Part shown: positions 9,339-17,473 of the stretch, piece by piece
Numbering within the stretch: the first letter of the stretch is position 1
How the letters are laid out: each line of letters opens with the position of its first letter
Assembly: GCF_038008685.1 (NCBI RefSeq)
Contig: NZ_JBBOZQ010000001.1
Span: 868,001 to 932,000 of the forward strand
Length of the DNA stretch: 64,000 bases
Source: Lysinibacillus sp. FSL W8-0992
Lineage (GTDB): Bacteria > Bacillota > Bacilli > Bacillales_A > Planococcaceae
Reading direction: 5' to 3'
The notes under the pieces: model-generated
What the model was told of the DNA's origin: nothing
The model's database searches: none
Seen by the model: the letters and a program-made list of their open reading frames with translations, nothing else
Made by a program: the position numbers and the translations under genes

Positions 9339-10505
9339 TTGAAAGAGTTATTTATTAAAACTGAGCGCCAGCAATACTGGTTGGAGCAGCTTGCTTCAAT
9401 TGCGGAACCAATTAAATCAGAGGCTGTAGAAGTCGATGAGCAATCGCGTTTCCCATTTGAGGCACATAAGCTATTACTGCAAATCGGCTATCCAAAACTA
9501 ACATTACCAAAACAATATGGCGGAGAGGGACTATCTGTTTACGATATGATCCTCGTTCAAGAAACACTAGCTAGCTACGACGAGAACGCCTCTCTTTCAC
9601 TAGGATGGACTCTAGGCGTTGTTGGTGAGATATATGATAAGAAACTGTGGGCAGACGATATTCTCGAAGAGTTTGCTTTGGAAGTACAAAAAGGTGCCAT
9701 CATAAATCGAGCTGTCAGTGAATTAGCAACTGGTAGTCCGACACGAGGTGGTCGCCCTGGAACAACTGCTGTATCAACAGATAATGGCTGGTTATTAAGT
9801 GGCCGTAAAATATTTACGACTGCATCACCTGTACTAGATTATTTCTTGACATCTTCTTGGATTGAAGAAAAAGGGCAAATAGGCTTCTTTCTCATTCATA
9901 AAGATGTAACAGGGCTATCGATTGTAGAAAACTGGGAAATGTCTGCGATGCGTGGCACAAGCAGTCATGATTTAGTGTTAGAGAATGTCGTTGTCCCTAA
10001 AAACCAATTAGTAGAATTGCCGAATCACCCAAGCGGTGGCAAAATCAATGGCTGGATTTTACATATTCCAGCAACTTACTTAGGGATTGCACAGGCAGCC
10101 CGAGACTATGCGTTGCATTTTGCTAATCATCATCAACCAAATAGTTTAAATGCTCCGATTAGTACATTGCCTAATGTGCAGCAGCTATTAGGTGATATTG
10201 AATTGAAGCTTCATCAGGCACGATTTGTGCTATATGGAGTAGCGGAAGCTTATGATGATCCAGCTAGACGCGATACTTTAACGAATGAAATGGCGGTTGC
10301 AAAGCACACCGTGACAAATATTGCGATAGATATTGTAGATAAGGCGATGCGTGTAGTTGGAGCAAAAAGTTTGCAGCTTACGAATCCATTACAGCGCTAT
10401 TATCGCAATGTCCGTGCAGGTTTACATAACCCGCCAATGGATGATATGACAATTATTAAATTAGCGACAGCTGCTATTGAGCAGCAGAAACTAACGGAAC
10501 ATTAA
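9339..10505 (+). CDS. Acyl-CoA dehydrogenase family flavoprotein (YdbM-like)
   Basis: 388 residues with the three-part acyl-CoA dehydrogenase fold: an N-terminal helical domain with LPKQYGGEGLSVYD, a central beta domain (LSGRKIFTTASPVLDYF, AMRGTSSHDLVLENV) and a C-terminal helical bundle (AIDIVDKAMRVVGAKSL, RYYRNVRAGLHNPPMDD). The usual catalytic glutamate cannot be confirmed by eye. It most resembles YdbM/SfnB/DszC-type proteins, which often oxidise organosulfur compounds; B. subtilis ydbM belongs to the CymR sulfur regulon. The start is TTG with AAGGAG 6 bases upstream. It heads an operon with a polar amino-acid transporter 35 bases downstream, fitting sulfur-compound scavenging. Confidence 0.8.
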   Translation: MKELFIKTERQQYWLEQLASIAEPIKSEAVEVDEQSRFPFEAHKLLLQIGYPKLTLPKQYGGEGLSVYDMILVQETLASYDENASLSLGWTLGVVGEIYDKKLWADDILEEFALEVQKGAIINRAVSELATGSPTRGGRPGTTAVSTDNGWLLSGRKIFTTASPVLDYFLTSSWIEEKGQIGFFLIHKDVTGLSIVENWEMSAMRGTSSHDLVLENVVVPKNQLVELPNHPSGGKINGWILHIPATYLGIAQAARDYALHFANHHQPNSLNAPISTLPNVQQLLGDIELKLHQARFVLYGVAEAYDDPARRDTLTNEMAVAKHTVTNIAIDIVDKAMRVVGAKSLQLTNPLQRYYRNVRAGLHNPPMDDMTIIKLATAAIEQQKLTEH

Positions 10506-10540
10506 TATTAAAATCACTTGAGATTAAGGGGAAATGACAT

Positions 10541-11410
10541 ATGTTTAAACAGAAGAAAAAATTATTACAATTTGCAGCAGTCGGGTTGGCTTCTCTTGCT
10601 ATTTTAGCAGGATGCAGTTCTGGCGAAGCATCTAAAAATGAAACTGAAGATGGGGTTAAAGTTCGTACTGTAAAGGTAGCTTACGATCAAGCTTCTAAGC
10701 CAATTAGCTATATTGATGATAAGGGAAATCCAACTGGTTATGATGTGGAAGTAATGAAGCTAGTAGATGAATTATTACCAGAATATAAGTTTGAATACGT
10801 AGGGACTACAAGCGATGATTTACTAATCGGTGTAGAGCAAGGAAAGTACCAAGTAGGTGTAAAAAATGCATTCTTTACACAGGAGCGTACAGAGAAGTTT
10901 ATTTTCCCTAAAGAGTTTTTAGGGTTAAGTAGTGCAGGTTTAGTGCTACGCAAAGAAGATGAAGGTATAAAAACATTAGCTGACTTTGCGACAAAGGGCT
11001 ACTCGCTAGCGCCAATCGCTGCAAACAATGCACAGTATACAATTATTGATGAGTACAATAAAGCAAATCCAACTAACGAAGTTAAATTACAAGCTGGTGA
11101 TGCATTTACTGTCGATGTGGTGCAATGGGTAAATGAAGGTCGCGTTGATGGTGGTGTCATGATTGAAGGGCCATTCAAACAGCAAGTATTAGCTGATGAT
11201 GGCGCTTATCATAACTTAAAAGATGAAGTTGTTTACAACGAGTTTGCAGTGATTAAAACATGGCCATTGTTCAACAAAAAAGAGCAAGAATTTGCGGATG
11301 CTTACGATAAAGCTATTGCCCAAATTAAGGAGCAAAAGAAAACAAGTGAATTAAGTAAAGAATTTTATGGCCGTGATTTATTTGAAGTGTTAGAAAACGT
11401 AAATCGATAA
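10541..11410 (+). CDS. Amino-acid ABC transporter substrate-binding lipoprotein
   Basis: 289 residues. The signal peptide has a lipobox LAGC (Cys25), so it is a membrane-tethered lipoprotein. The mature part is a family-3 periplasmic-binding fold: VAYDQASKPISYIDDKGNP, GYDVEVMKLVDELLPEYKFE and GVEQGKYQVGVKNAFFTQER match the two-lobed polar amino-acid binders. It delivers ligand to the two permeases and ATPase downstream. Specificity is not readable; the upstream YdbM-like flavoprotein makes a sulfur-containing amino acid or derivative (compare B. subtilis Tcy/Yxe systems) the best guess. GGGG lies 7-8 bases before the ATG. Confidence 0.88.
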   Translation: MFKQKKKLLQFAAVGLASLAILAGCSSGEASKNETEDGVKVRTVKVAYDQASKPISYIDDKGNPTGYDVEVMKLVDELLPEYKFEYVGTTSDDLLIGVEQGKYQVGVKNAFFTQERTEKFIFPKEFLGLSSAGLVLRKEDEGIKTLADFATKGYSLAPIAANNAQYTIIDEYNKANPTNEVKLQAGDAFTVDVVQWVNEGRVDGGVMIEGPFKQQVLADDGAYHNLKDEVVYNEFAVIKTWPLFNKKEQEFADAYDKAIAQIKEQKKTSELSKEFYGRDLFEVLENVNR

Positions 11411-11420
11411 TTTTTTAAAG

Positions 11421-11450
11421 GCTGCCTGAGTCAACATACTCAGCAGTCTT
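11421..11450 (+). terminator. Hairpin after the binding-protein gene
   Basis: GCTGCCTGAGT pairs with ACTCAGCAGTC around a short loop, followed by a T-rich but imperfect tract (TTTCTT). Such hairpins often follow binding-protein genes and raise their transcript level relative to the permease genes by partial termination or mRNA protection. Confidence 0.6.
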
Positions 11451-11525
11451 TCTTAATAAACGGAGAACAAAGGTGTTGTTTCGTAGCAGCCTTTAGTGAA
11501 GACATTTTATAAAGTTGGTGAGGAA

Positions 11526-12233
11526 ATGGAGAAATATTTTGATGCATCGTACATTTGGAACGCTATTCCCTTATTATTGCCGTTTTTAAAAGTAACCTTT
11601 TTAGTTGCAGGTTCTTCCATTGTGTTAGGTACATTTTTCGGCTTGTTATTAGCTGCAGCAAAGTTAAGTTCAAAGAAAGTGTTACAAAAAATAGCGAATT
11701 TGTATACAACGGTTATGCGTTGTACGCCATCTATCGTTCTATTATTCCTTGTATATTACGGGGTACCTGCATTAGCAGAAAACGTTGGTTTAAATCTTCA
11801 TGCGATAGATACAGCGTTCTTTGTTGTCGTAACATTCACATTGCAGTTTGCTGCAATCATGTCAGAAGTGATTAGATCTTCTTATTTAGCTATTAACAAG
11901 GGGCAGTATGAAGCGGCTGTCAGTGTAGGGTTAACACCATTTCAAGCCTATCGTCGTATTATTTTCCCCCAAGCACTTGTTATTGCATTGCCGAACTTCG
12001 GGAATGGCATGATTGCGTTATTACAAGAGGGTGCATTAGCTTACACAATCGGGTTAATCGATATTGTTGGGAAAGCGAATTTAATTATAGCTAGTAATAT
12101 CAATGCGCATGCACTAGAAATTTATATTGCACTTGCGATTGTCTATTGGGTACTATCCATTGTTATTGAAAAATTCTTTGCTATGTTGGAAAAGTTTTTC
12201 GGCAAGGGGAAAAGAACGTTAGAAACGACGTAA
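11526..12233 (+). CDS. Amino-acid ABC transporter permease 1
   Basis: About 235 residues with five to six TM helices and the HisM-type inner-membrane motif EAAVSVGLTPFQAYRRIIFPQ (residues ~129-149) that docks with the ATPase. A possible GTG start lies at 11496 but has no ribosome site; ATG 11526 gives a normal N-terminus (MEKYFDASYIW) but its GGTGAGG is unusually close (2-3 bases), so the exact start is open. It is paired with the next permease as a heterodimer. Confidence 0.88.
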   Translation: MEKYFDASYIWNAIPLLLPFLKVTFLVAGSSIVLGTFFGLLLAAAKLSSKKVLQKIANLYTTVMRCTPSIVLLFLVYYGVPALAENVGLNLHAIDTAFFVVVTFTLQFAAIMSEVIRSSYLAINKGQYEAAVSVGLTPFQAYRRIIFPQALVIALPNFGNGMIALLQEGALAYTIGLIDIVGKANLIIASNINAHALEIYIALAIVYWVLSIVIEKFFAMLEKFFGKGKRTLETT

Positions 12234-12245
12234 GGAGGCGTAATC

Positions 12246-12947
12246 ATGAACTATCAATTTTTAGTTGAAACCTTTTTTGTGGCATTATCCGGCGTACCGA
12301 TTGCACTCCTTGTAACGGTTGTTGCGTTGCTCGTTGCCCTACCACTAGGATTTTTATTAGCACTAACACGCATCAATAAAATTCCAATTATTCATCATCT
12401 AGCAAAAATTTATGTATCCTTTGTTCGAGGTACTCCAATTATTATTCAGATATTCATTATTTATAGTAGCATTCCACTAATTCTAAAAATGATTTTTGAA
12501 AAATATCATATTGCCTACGATATATATAAAATCAATCCGATTTGGTATGCGTTTATTGTCTTTGCTTTTAGTACAACAGCTATTTTAATAGAGGTATTCC
12601 GCTCGGCTTTAAGTACTATTGAGAAGGGCCAGCTTGAGGCAGCACACGCGGTCGGTTTAACGACATTTCAAGCATATCGACGAATCATTATTCCACAAGC
12701 TTTAGTCGTTGCTATGCCGAATATTTGTACAGCAACAGTGAACTTAATAAAAGCGACGTCATTGGGTTATGCAATGTCATTGCCAGAAATTACACTGAAG
12801 GCCAAAGTAGCTGCTAATGTCGGCTACAATTATGTGGAAGCATATCTTGATATTTTCATCGTGTATTTAATTTTGTGTAGTACGGTTGAATACCTGTTTA
12901 AGCGATACGAGAAACATTTGAGCAAATACAAAATGGCAAATGCCTAA
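12246..12947 (+). CDS. Amino-acid ABC transporter permease 2
   Basis: 233 residues, a second HisMQ-type permease with about five TM helices and the docking motif EAAHAVGLTTFQAYRRIIIPQ. It starts 12 bases after permease 1, with AAGGAGG 8-9 bases before the ATG, so translation is likely coupled. Two different permeases plus one ATPase is the standard composition for polar amino-acid importers. Confidence 0.92.
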   Translation: MNYQFLVETFFVALSGVPIALLVTVVALLVALPLGFLLALTRINKIPIIHHLAKIYVSFVRGTPIIIQIFIIYSSIPLILKMIFEKYHIAYDIYKINPIWYAFIVFAFSTTAILIEVFRSALSTIEKGQLEAAHAVGLTTFQAYRRIIIPQALVVAMPNICTATVNLIKATSLGYAMSLPEITLKAKVAANVGYNYVEAYLDIFIVYLILCSTVEYLFKRYEKHLSKYKMANA

Positions 12948-12959
12948 GGGGCGATTATC

Positions 12960-13715
12960 ATGTTAAAAATCAAAAATATTCACAAATCATTTGGCAACAA
13001 TGAAATTTTAAAAGGTGTAGACTTATCAATTGATAAAGGTGATGTAGTTGTTATTTTAGGTCCGAGTGGCTCCGGTAAAACGACATTATTGCGTTGCATT
13101 AACTTTTTAGAAAAGGCTGATCAAGGGCATGCAACGTTTGGGAATATCGATGTAGATTTTCAAAACGTAAAGAAGAAGGATGTTCATGCTATTCGACAAC
13201 GTGTCGCTTTTGTATTCCAAAATTACAACCTCTTTACTAATAAAACAGCTTTAGAAAATGTTACAGAAGGGCTTGTTATTGGTCGGAAAATAGCAAAGGC
13301 TGAGGCTATTGAAATCGGCAAAAAAGCGCTCGACAAAGTAGGTTTATCAGAAAAATATGATGCTTATCCAAGTCAGTTATCAGGTGGTCAACAGCAGCGT
13401 GTTGGTATAGCTCGTGCAGTTGCCTTAAATCCAGATATTATTTTGTTTGATGAACCGACATCTGCGCTTGATCCAGAGTTAGTAGGAGAAGTGTTGACCG
13501 TTATGAAAAACATTGCGAAAGAAGGCACGACAATGCTTGTAGTAACGCATGAGATGGGTTTTGCAAAGGATGTCGCAAACCGCGTTATTTTTATGGACGG
13601 CGGTGTTGTGGTGGAAGAGGGAAGCCCACATGATATATTCGTTAGTCCAAAAGAAGAGCGGACGAAAAAGTTTTTAAAGCGTGTAACACCAGAAGACTAT
13701 ACGTTTTATATTTAG
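12960..13715 (+). CDS. Amino-acid ABC transporter ATP-binding protein
   Basis: 251 residues, the ATPase of the importer. Walker [10 protein letters not shown] (~residues 34-42), Q-loop FVFQNYNLF, signature [14 protein letters not shown], Walker [15 protein letters not shown] and the H-loop VVTHEMGFA are all present and in order. It powers uptake by the two permeases encoded just upstream (12-base gap). It is the last gene of the operon; an imperfect hairpin at 13892 may end the transcript. Confidence 0.95.
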   Translation: MLKIKNIHKSFGNNEILKGVDLSIDKGDVVVILGPSGSGKTTLLRCINFLEKADQGHATFGNIDVDFQNVKKKDVHAIRQRVAFVFQNYNLFTNKTALENVTEGLVIGRKIAKAEAIEIGKKALDKVGLSEKYDAYPSQLSGGQQQRVGIARAVALNPDIILFDEPTSALDPELVGEVLTVMKNIAKEGTTMLVVTHEMGFAKDVANRVIFMDGGVVVEEGSPHDIFVSPKEERTKKFLKRVTPEDYTFYI

Positions 13716-13891
13716 CTTTCTTTAACAAATTTTCTCTACTTCTATAGGGGTAGGGGTGAATGTACTTAAAGTTAAATGCTCGGGAATTTTTAAAGGTCCT
13801 TTTAAGCCGGCTCTAAAAATCTGATTGCAAGCCAATGCGTAAAGCCGACAATATAGATGTTCCGCTATTTCTACGTTTCAATATATAGTGA

Positions 13892-13931
13892 AATCTGCTA
13901 GACAATTAATGAATGTCAAGTGGATTTTTAC
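13892..13931 (+). terminator. Imperfect hairpin with T-tract, possible end of the ABC operon
   Basis: AATCTGCTAGACA and TGTCAAGTGGATT pair at 10 of 13 positions, followed by TTTTTACTATTTTTT. It is weak but the only candidate close to the transporter operon. Confidence 0.4.
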
Positions 13932-14064
13932 TATTTTTTACAGATTGAAAATGGGTAGCAAACGAGGAAGATTGTTATTGCATTAGTTGCATAAATATTC
14001 GTTATATACATTTAGTATGCATATAAACTATTAGGATGAATGTTCTATTGTTTGTCTGGAAAGA

Positions 14065-14096
14065 GACTGCTTCGAAAAAAACGGGCAGTCTTTTTT
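14065..14096 (+). terminator. Intrinsic terminator without an adjacent gene
   Basis: GACTGC pairs with GCAGTC around a 14-base loop, followed by TTTTTT. It lies 350 bases after the ABC operon and 440 before the next gene. Confidence 0.6.
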
Positions 14097-14372
14097 CTTT
14101 TTCAAATGATAGATTTTTATTAAAAAAGAGCTTATTTTTGGATAGTTATGTAACGGGAGTTTATTCAAAAGAGGGCTAAAATCGCACACTGACTTTTTAA
14201 ACATACACGTAGAATGATAGTGAAATGAGTTGATAGCGAGCGAAGTAATTACATATTTTTTAATATTAAAATTGAAATGATTTTGCATTGTTCTAATTGA
14301 CTAAAGTAGTAGATTTTCGCTGTATTATGTATAAAATTTTAATACTTTATTAAACAGAATTATCAAAAAATA

Positions 14373-14401
14373 TTGACATTTAAGTTTTAATTTTTTATAT
14401 T
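14373..14401 (+). promoter_or_regulatory. Sigma-A-type promoter of the carrier/amidohydrolase operon
   Basis: TTGACA (14373-14378), a 17-bp spacer and TATATT (14396-14401). The predicted transcription start (about 14408) falls right at the left edge of the twin palindromes at 14415. Confidence 0.7.
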
Positions 14402-14414
14402 TTTACTAATATAT

Positions 14415-14449
14415 TTCCGTTTATCGGAATATATTTCCGTGTAACGGAA
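14415..14449 (+). promoter_or_regulatory. Twin palindromic operators over the transcription start
   Basis: Two copies of a 15-bp palindrome, TTCCGTTTATCGGAA (14415-14429) and TTCCGTGTAACGGAA (14435-14449). They share TTCCG-N5-CGGAA and their centres are exactly 20 bp apart, about two helical turns. Their position just after the -10 box fits repression by a dimeric regulator bound co-operatively on one DNA face. No regulator gene is adjacent, so the cognate protein is unknown. Confidence 0.7.
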
Positions 14450-14535
14450 AAGGGGGTGGAGTAGATTTCTTGTCTAATGTAGCAAGTTTCTACTTTTGAA
14501 AAGGTTTTAAACTACGAATGTAAAGGGGAGAGAGA

Positions 14536-15948
14536 ATGGCAAATCTACAGGAAGAAAATAATTTAGAAGAGCCAAAAACTAAAGGTATTAATGCGTTTGT
14601 TTTAATGTTTATCATTATTTTGGTAATGAGCGCCCTTACTTATATTATTCCAGCAGGTCAGTACGATCGAGTAGAGAGTAATGGTCGAATGGTTGTGAAT
14701 CCTGAATCATTTCAATATATTGATTCGAGCCCAGTTGGTTTTCTTCAAATATTTAATAGTGTCCATTTAGGGTTGCTGGAAGGTGCCTCCATTATTTTAT
14801 TTGTATTTTTATTTGGTGGCGCACTTGGTATCATGCAAAAAACAGGAGCTATTGATTCATTTATTAAAGTAATGGCTTCTAAGTTTGGCAAGAAGGAGTA
14901 TGTATTAATTCCGATTCTTATATTAATCTTTGGTAGTTTAGGCACTTTAATCGGTTCAGCTGAGGATACACTAGTATACATTGCGATTATTATTCCATTA
15001 ACGATGGCTCTTGGAATGGACGCAATTACAGGATTTGCGATAGTAATGCTAGGGACATTAGCTACTGGATTTACATCGGGGATTACGAATCCGTTTAACA
15101 TCGGGGTTGCTCAAACGATAGCTGAATTGCCAATGTATTCAGGTATGTCCTATAGAATTATTGTATTTTTTGTTTTTTATCTTTTAACGGTAATCTATAT
15201 TATTAGACATGCTAAAAAAGTTAAAAAAGATCCGTCTAAAGGGATTTACGGGAAATTTAAGCCAGAAGAAAGTGTTGAAATATCATTAGACTTTAAAATG
15301 AGTGGGCGCCACTTATTAGCATTGCTTGTGTTATTGGCGAATTTTGTCGCATTAATTGTTGGGGTTATTAAGTTTCAATGGTATATCAGTGAAATTGGTG
15401 GCGTGTTCCTATTAAGCAGTATTATTATGTCAATAATTTGTAAAATGAGCCCGAATAAAATGGCTGAAGGCTTTATTTCAGGGGCTAGAGATATGGTAGA
15501 GGGTGCGCTTATCATTGGCTTTGCTCAAACTATTTTAGTTATTACTACATCAGGTGGCTTAATTGATACGATTTTACATTTTGTAGCGAATGCAGTAAGT
15601 GTACTACCTGCTTCCATTAACGCTGTGGGCATGTTCTTACTACAGCTTTGCTTAAATTTCTTAGTGCCATCAGGAAGTGGACAAGCGGCTTTGACAATGC
15701 CAATTATGACACCGTTAGCAGACTTAATTGGTGTATCAAGACAGACAGCGGTATTGGCTTTCCAGTTTGGAGACGGTATTTCAAACATGGTAATCCCTAC
15801 AAGTGGTGTATTGTTAGCAGGTCTAGCAATCGCAGGTATTCCATTCTCTAAATGGTTTAAATGGGTGTTCCCATACTTCGCTATTCAAACAGCTTTAGCT
15901 ATAATTTTACTAATTATCGCTCACGCTATGAATTACGGACCGTTTTAA
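14536..15948 (+). CDS. YfcC-family membrane carrier
   Basis: 470 residues with 11-12 TM helices. The opening block NAFVLMFIIILVMSALTYII then PAGQYDR, the central GSAEDTLVYIAIIIPLTMAL and GFTSGITNPFNIGVAQ, and the late NFLVPSGSGQAALTMPIM and FQFGDGISNMVIPTSG are hallmarks of the YfcC/ArcD-like ion-transporter superfamily (related to C4-dicarboxylate and AbgT carriers). The repeated serine/glycine-rich re-entrant loops are typical. Substrates of YfcC proteins are poorly known; the M20 amidohydrolase 28 bases downstream suggests an N-acylated amino acid or short peptide conjugate. GGGGAG lies 6-7 bases before the ATG. Confidence 0.87.
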   Translation: MANLQEENNLEEPKTKGINAFVLMFIIILVMSALTYIIPAGQYDRVESNGRMVVNPESFQYIDSSPVGFLQIFNSVHLGLLEGASIILFVFLFGGALGIMQKTGAIDSFIKVMASKFGKKEYVLIPILILIFGSLGTLIGSAEDTLVYIAIIIPLTMALGMDAITGFAIVMLGTLATGFTSGITNPFNIGVAQTIAELPMYSGMSYRIIVFFVFYLLTVIYIIRHAKKVKKDPSKGIYGKFKPEESVEISLDFKMSGRHLLALLVLLANFVALIVGVIKFQWYISEIGGVFLLSSIIMSIICKMSPNKMAEGFISGARDMVEGALIIGFAQTILVITTSGGLIDTILHFVANAVSVLPASINAVGMFLLQLCLNFLVPSGSGQAALTMPIMTPLADLIGVSRQTAVLAFQFGDGISNMVIPTSGVLLAGLAIAGIPFSKWFKWVFPYFAIQTALAIILLIIAHAMNYGPF

Positions 15949-15976
15949 CTTGGTAGAATGATAGGAGGATTTGCAA

Positions 15977-17146
15977 ATGATAGAAACAAAAGATTTAAAA
16001 CAACAAGTCATTGCCTGGAGACAGCATTTACATATGCATCCAGAGTTATCACATCAAGAATATGAAACAGCAAATTATATTTATAACCAATTAATAACAT
16101 TCCCACATTTAGAAGTGAAGCGCTTAACTGAAACGAGTGTTTGCGCATTTTTAAAAGGAACGAAAACAGACGGTAATGGTCATACTATTTTATTACGTGC
16201 TGACATCGATGCATTGCCAATTGAGGAAGAGACCGATCTGCCGTTTAAATCAAAAAATCGAGGTGTCATGCATGCTTGTGGGCATGATGCGCACCCAGCC
16301 ATGTTATTGGGGGCTGCAAAAGCATTAGCAGAGCGAGGAACAGATTTCAATGGTGAAATTCGTTTTGTTTTCCAACACGCAGAGGAGGTAACACCAGGGG
16401 GAGCGGCACAACTTGTTTCTCTAGGTATCGCAGAAAATGTAGATTATGCATTTGCATTACATGTAAGTCCTGATTATAAAGTTGGTCAGTTTGCCATGAA
16501 GGATGGGAAATTTACAGCGGCGGCGGATGATTTTGAGATTAAGATTTATGGACGTGGTAGCCATGCCTCTATGCCTGAAGTAGCGATTGATCCGTTGTTA
16601 ATTGGTTCAGAAATGGTTGTTGCACTGCAAACAATCGTGTCGCGTAAAGTACCAAGTATCCATGCTCCTGTCTTAACGGTAGCACAATTCCATTGCGGCA
16701 CAGCATTAAATATTATTGCTGATACTGCTGAGCTAGGTGGTACAATACGTTCACTAGACGCGACAGTACGTGTCGATGCTCGTCATCATTTAGAAAAGAT
16801 TGTAAATGGTATAGCGGCAATGCACGGAGCAACAGTAGAGATTAAATGGGAGCTTGGCTGTCCTTCAGTGACAAACGATAAGGAGCTAACGGCATTATCA
16901 CGTCGCTTAGCGGGCGATATTGTTGGAGCAGAGGGTGTACAAGAATTAGCTGCACCAATGTTCGGCACAGAGGATTTTGCAGATTTTTCTGAGGCTGTCC
17001 CTTCTTCTATGCAGTTTATAGGGGTGCATAACGAGGAGTTTGGTGAAGCATATCCGTTGCACCACCCACGCTTTAAACTAGATGAGGATGCCCTTATTTA
17101 CGGTGTACGCTATTTTGAAAATATCGCACGGACATTATGTCCATAA
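15977..17146 (+). CDS. M20D-family amidohydrolase
   Basis: 389 residues of the M20 (IAA-amino-acid hydrolase/N-acyl-amino-acid amidohydrolase) family. Metal ligands are visible in order: HACGHDAHPAM, HAEEVTPGGA, ALHVSPD and near the C-terminus MFGTEDFADFSE and HHPRFKLDE. It should remove an acyl group from an amino acid or dipeptide in the cytoplasm, working on what the preceding carrier imports. ATG 15977 is chosen over TTG 15971 because AGGAGG sits 8 bases before it. A terminator follows immediately, closing a two-gene operon. Confidence 0.9.
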   Translation: MIETKDLKQQVIAWRQHLHMHPELSHQEYETANYIYNQLITFPHLEVKRLTETSVCAFLKGTKTDGNGHTILLRADIDALPIEEETDLPFKSKNRGVMHACGHDAHPAMLLGAAKALAERGTDFNGEIRFVFQHAEEVTPGGAAQLVSLGIAENVDYAFALHVSPDYKVGQFAMKDGKFTAAADDFEIKIYGRGSHASMPEVAIDPLLIGSEMVVALQTIVSRKVPSIHAPVLTVAQFHCGTALNIIADTAELGGTIRSLDATVRVDARHHLEKIVNGIAAMHGATVEIKWELGCPSVTNDKELTALSRRLAGDIVGAEGVQELAAPMFGTEDFADFSEAVPSSMQFIGVHNEEFGEAYPLHHPRFKLDEDALIYGVRYFENIARTLCP

Positions 17147-17151
17147 AAAAT

Positions 17152-17180
17152 ACCCGCCAGTGTTGGCGGGTGTTTTTTTG
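17152..17180 (+). terminator. Terminator of the carrier/amidohydrolase operon
   Basis: ACCCGCCA pairs with TTGGCGGGT, followed by GTTTTTTT; it starts 6 bases after the stop codon. Confidence 0.93.
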
Positions 17181-17195
17181 TAGAGGTCTTCTGCT

Positions 17196-17325
17196 GTTGA
17201 TTTCCGCTACGGGCGGACGCTTTCCGCGGGCACACCGTAAGCCGTAACCCACGCTAACGCGCGATCTGTTGCGGCTTACGTTTTGTGCTGTTCTCGCAGG
17301 AGTCGCGCCCTCCGCTCCAATCAAC
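17196..17325. repeat. Full copy of a ~130-bp GC-rich imperfect-palindrome repeat
   Basis: It begins GTTGATTTCCGCTACGGGCG and ends CCGCTCCAATCAAC, so the ends are inverted repeats (GTTGATT/AATCAAC). Internal blocks CTTTCCGCGGGCACACCGTA, GCCG(T/C)AACCC and CGCAGG are shared with the copy at 37829. GC content is far above the surroundings. There is no coding capacity that I trust. Confidence 0.85.
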
Positions 17326-17430
17326 TAAACCAGTAGGCAGGGAAATTCTACTTTTGGTCCACGGTATGGATAAAAATAACAAAAGATATAACAGGAGTGA
17401 ATTTCTTGTTGCCTTTTGTCGACATTTTAA

Positions 17431-17461
17431 AACTCCCGCATATGAAGGCGGGAGTTTTTCT
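17431..17461. terminator. Terminator between the repeat and the CofE-like gene
   Basis: AACTCCCGC pairs perfectly with GCGGGAGTT over an 8-base loop, with T-runs in both directions (TTTTTC rightward, TTTTAAAAT leftward). Leftward it ends the gene at 17474. Confidence 0.85.
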
Positions 17462-17473
17462 TGTTAAAGCGTA

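Larger units (their letters stand above)
13716..14535. other. Long intergenic region with regulatory features, no gene
   Basis: 820 bases without a credible protein gene. It holds an imperfect hairpin with a T-tract (13892-13931) that could end the ABC operon, a clean intrinsic terminator at 14065-14096 with no gene directly before it, and, from 14373, the promoter and twin operators of the YfcC-type carrier gene. The stretch 13960-14096 could encode a small RNA; see findings. Confidence 0.6.

Noticed and set aside
14031-14288. 85-codon leftward frame in the long intergenic region
   Set aside because: It crosses an intrinsic terminator, has a lysine-rich low-complexity stretch derived from A-runs, and lacks a ribosome site.
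17285-17467. 60-codon rightward frame across the palindromic repeat
   Set aside because: Most of it is repeat and terminator sequence, and there is no ribosome site at its start.
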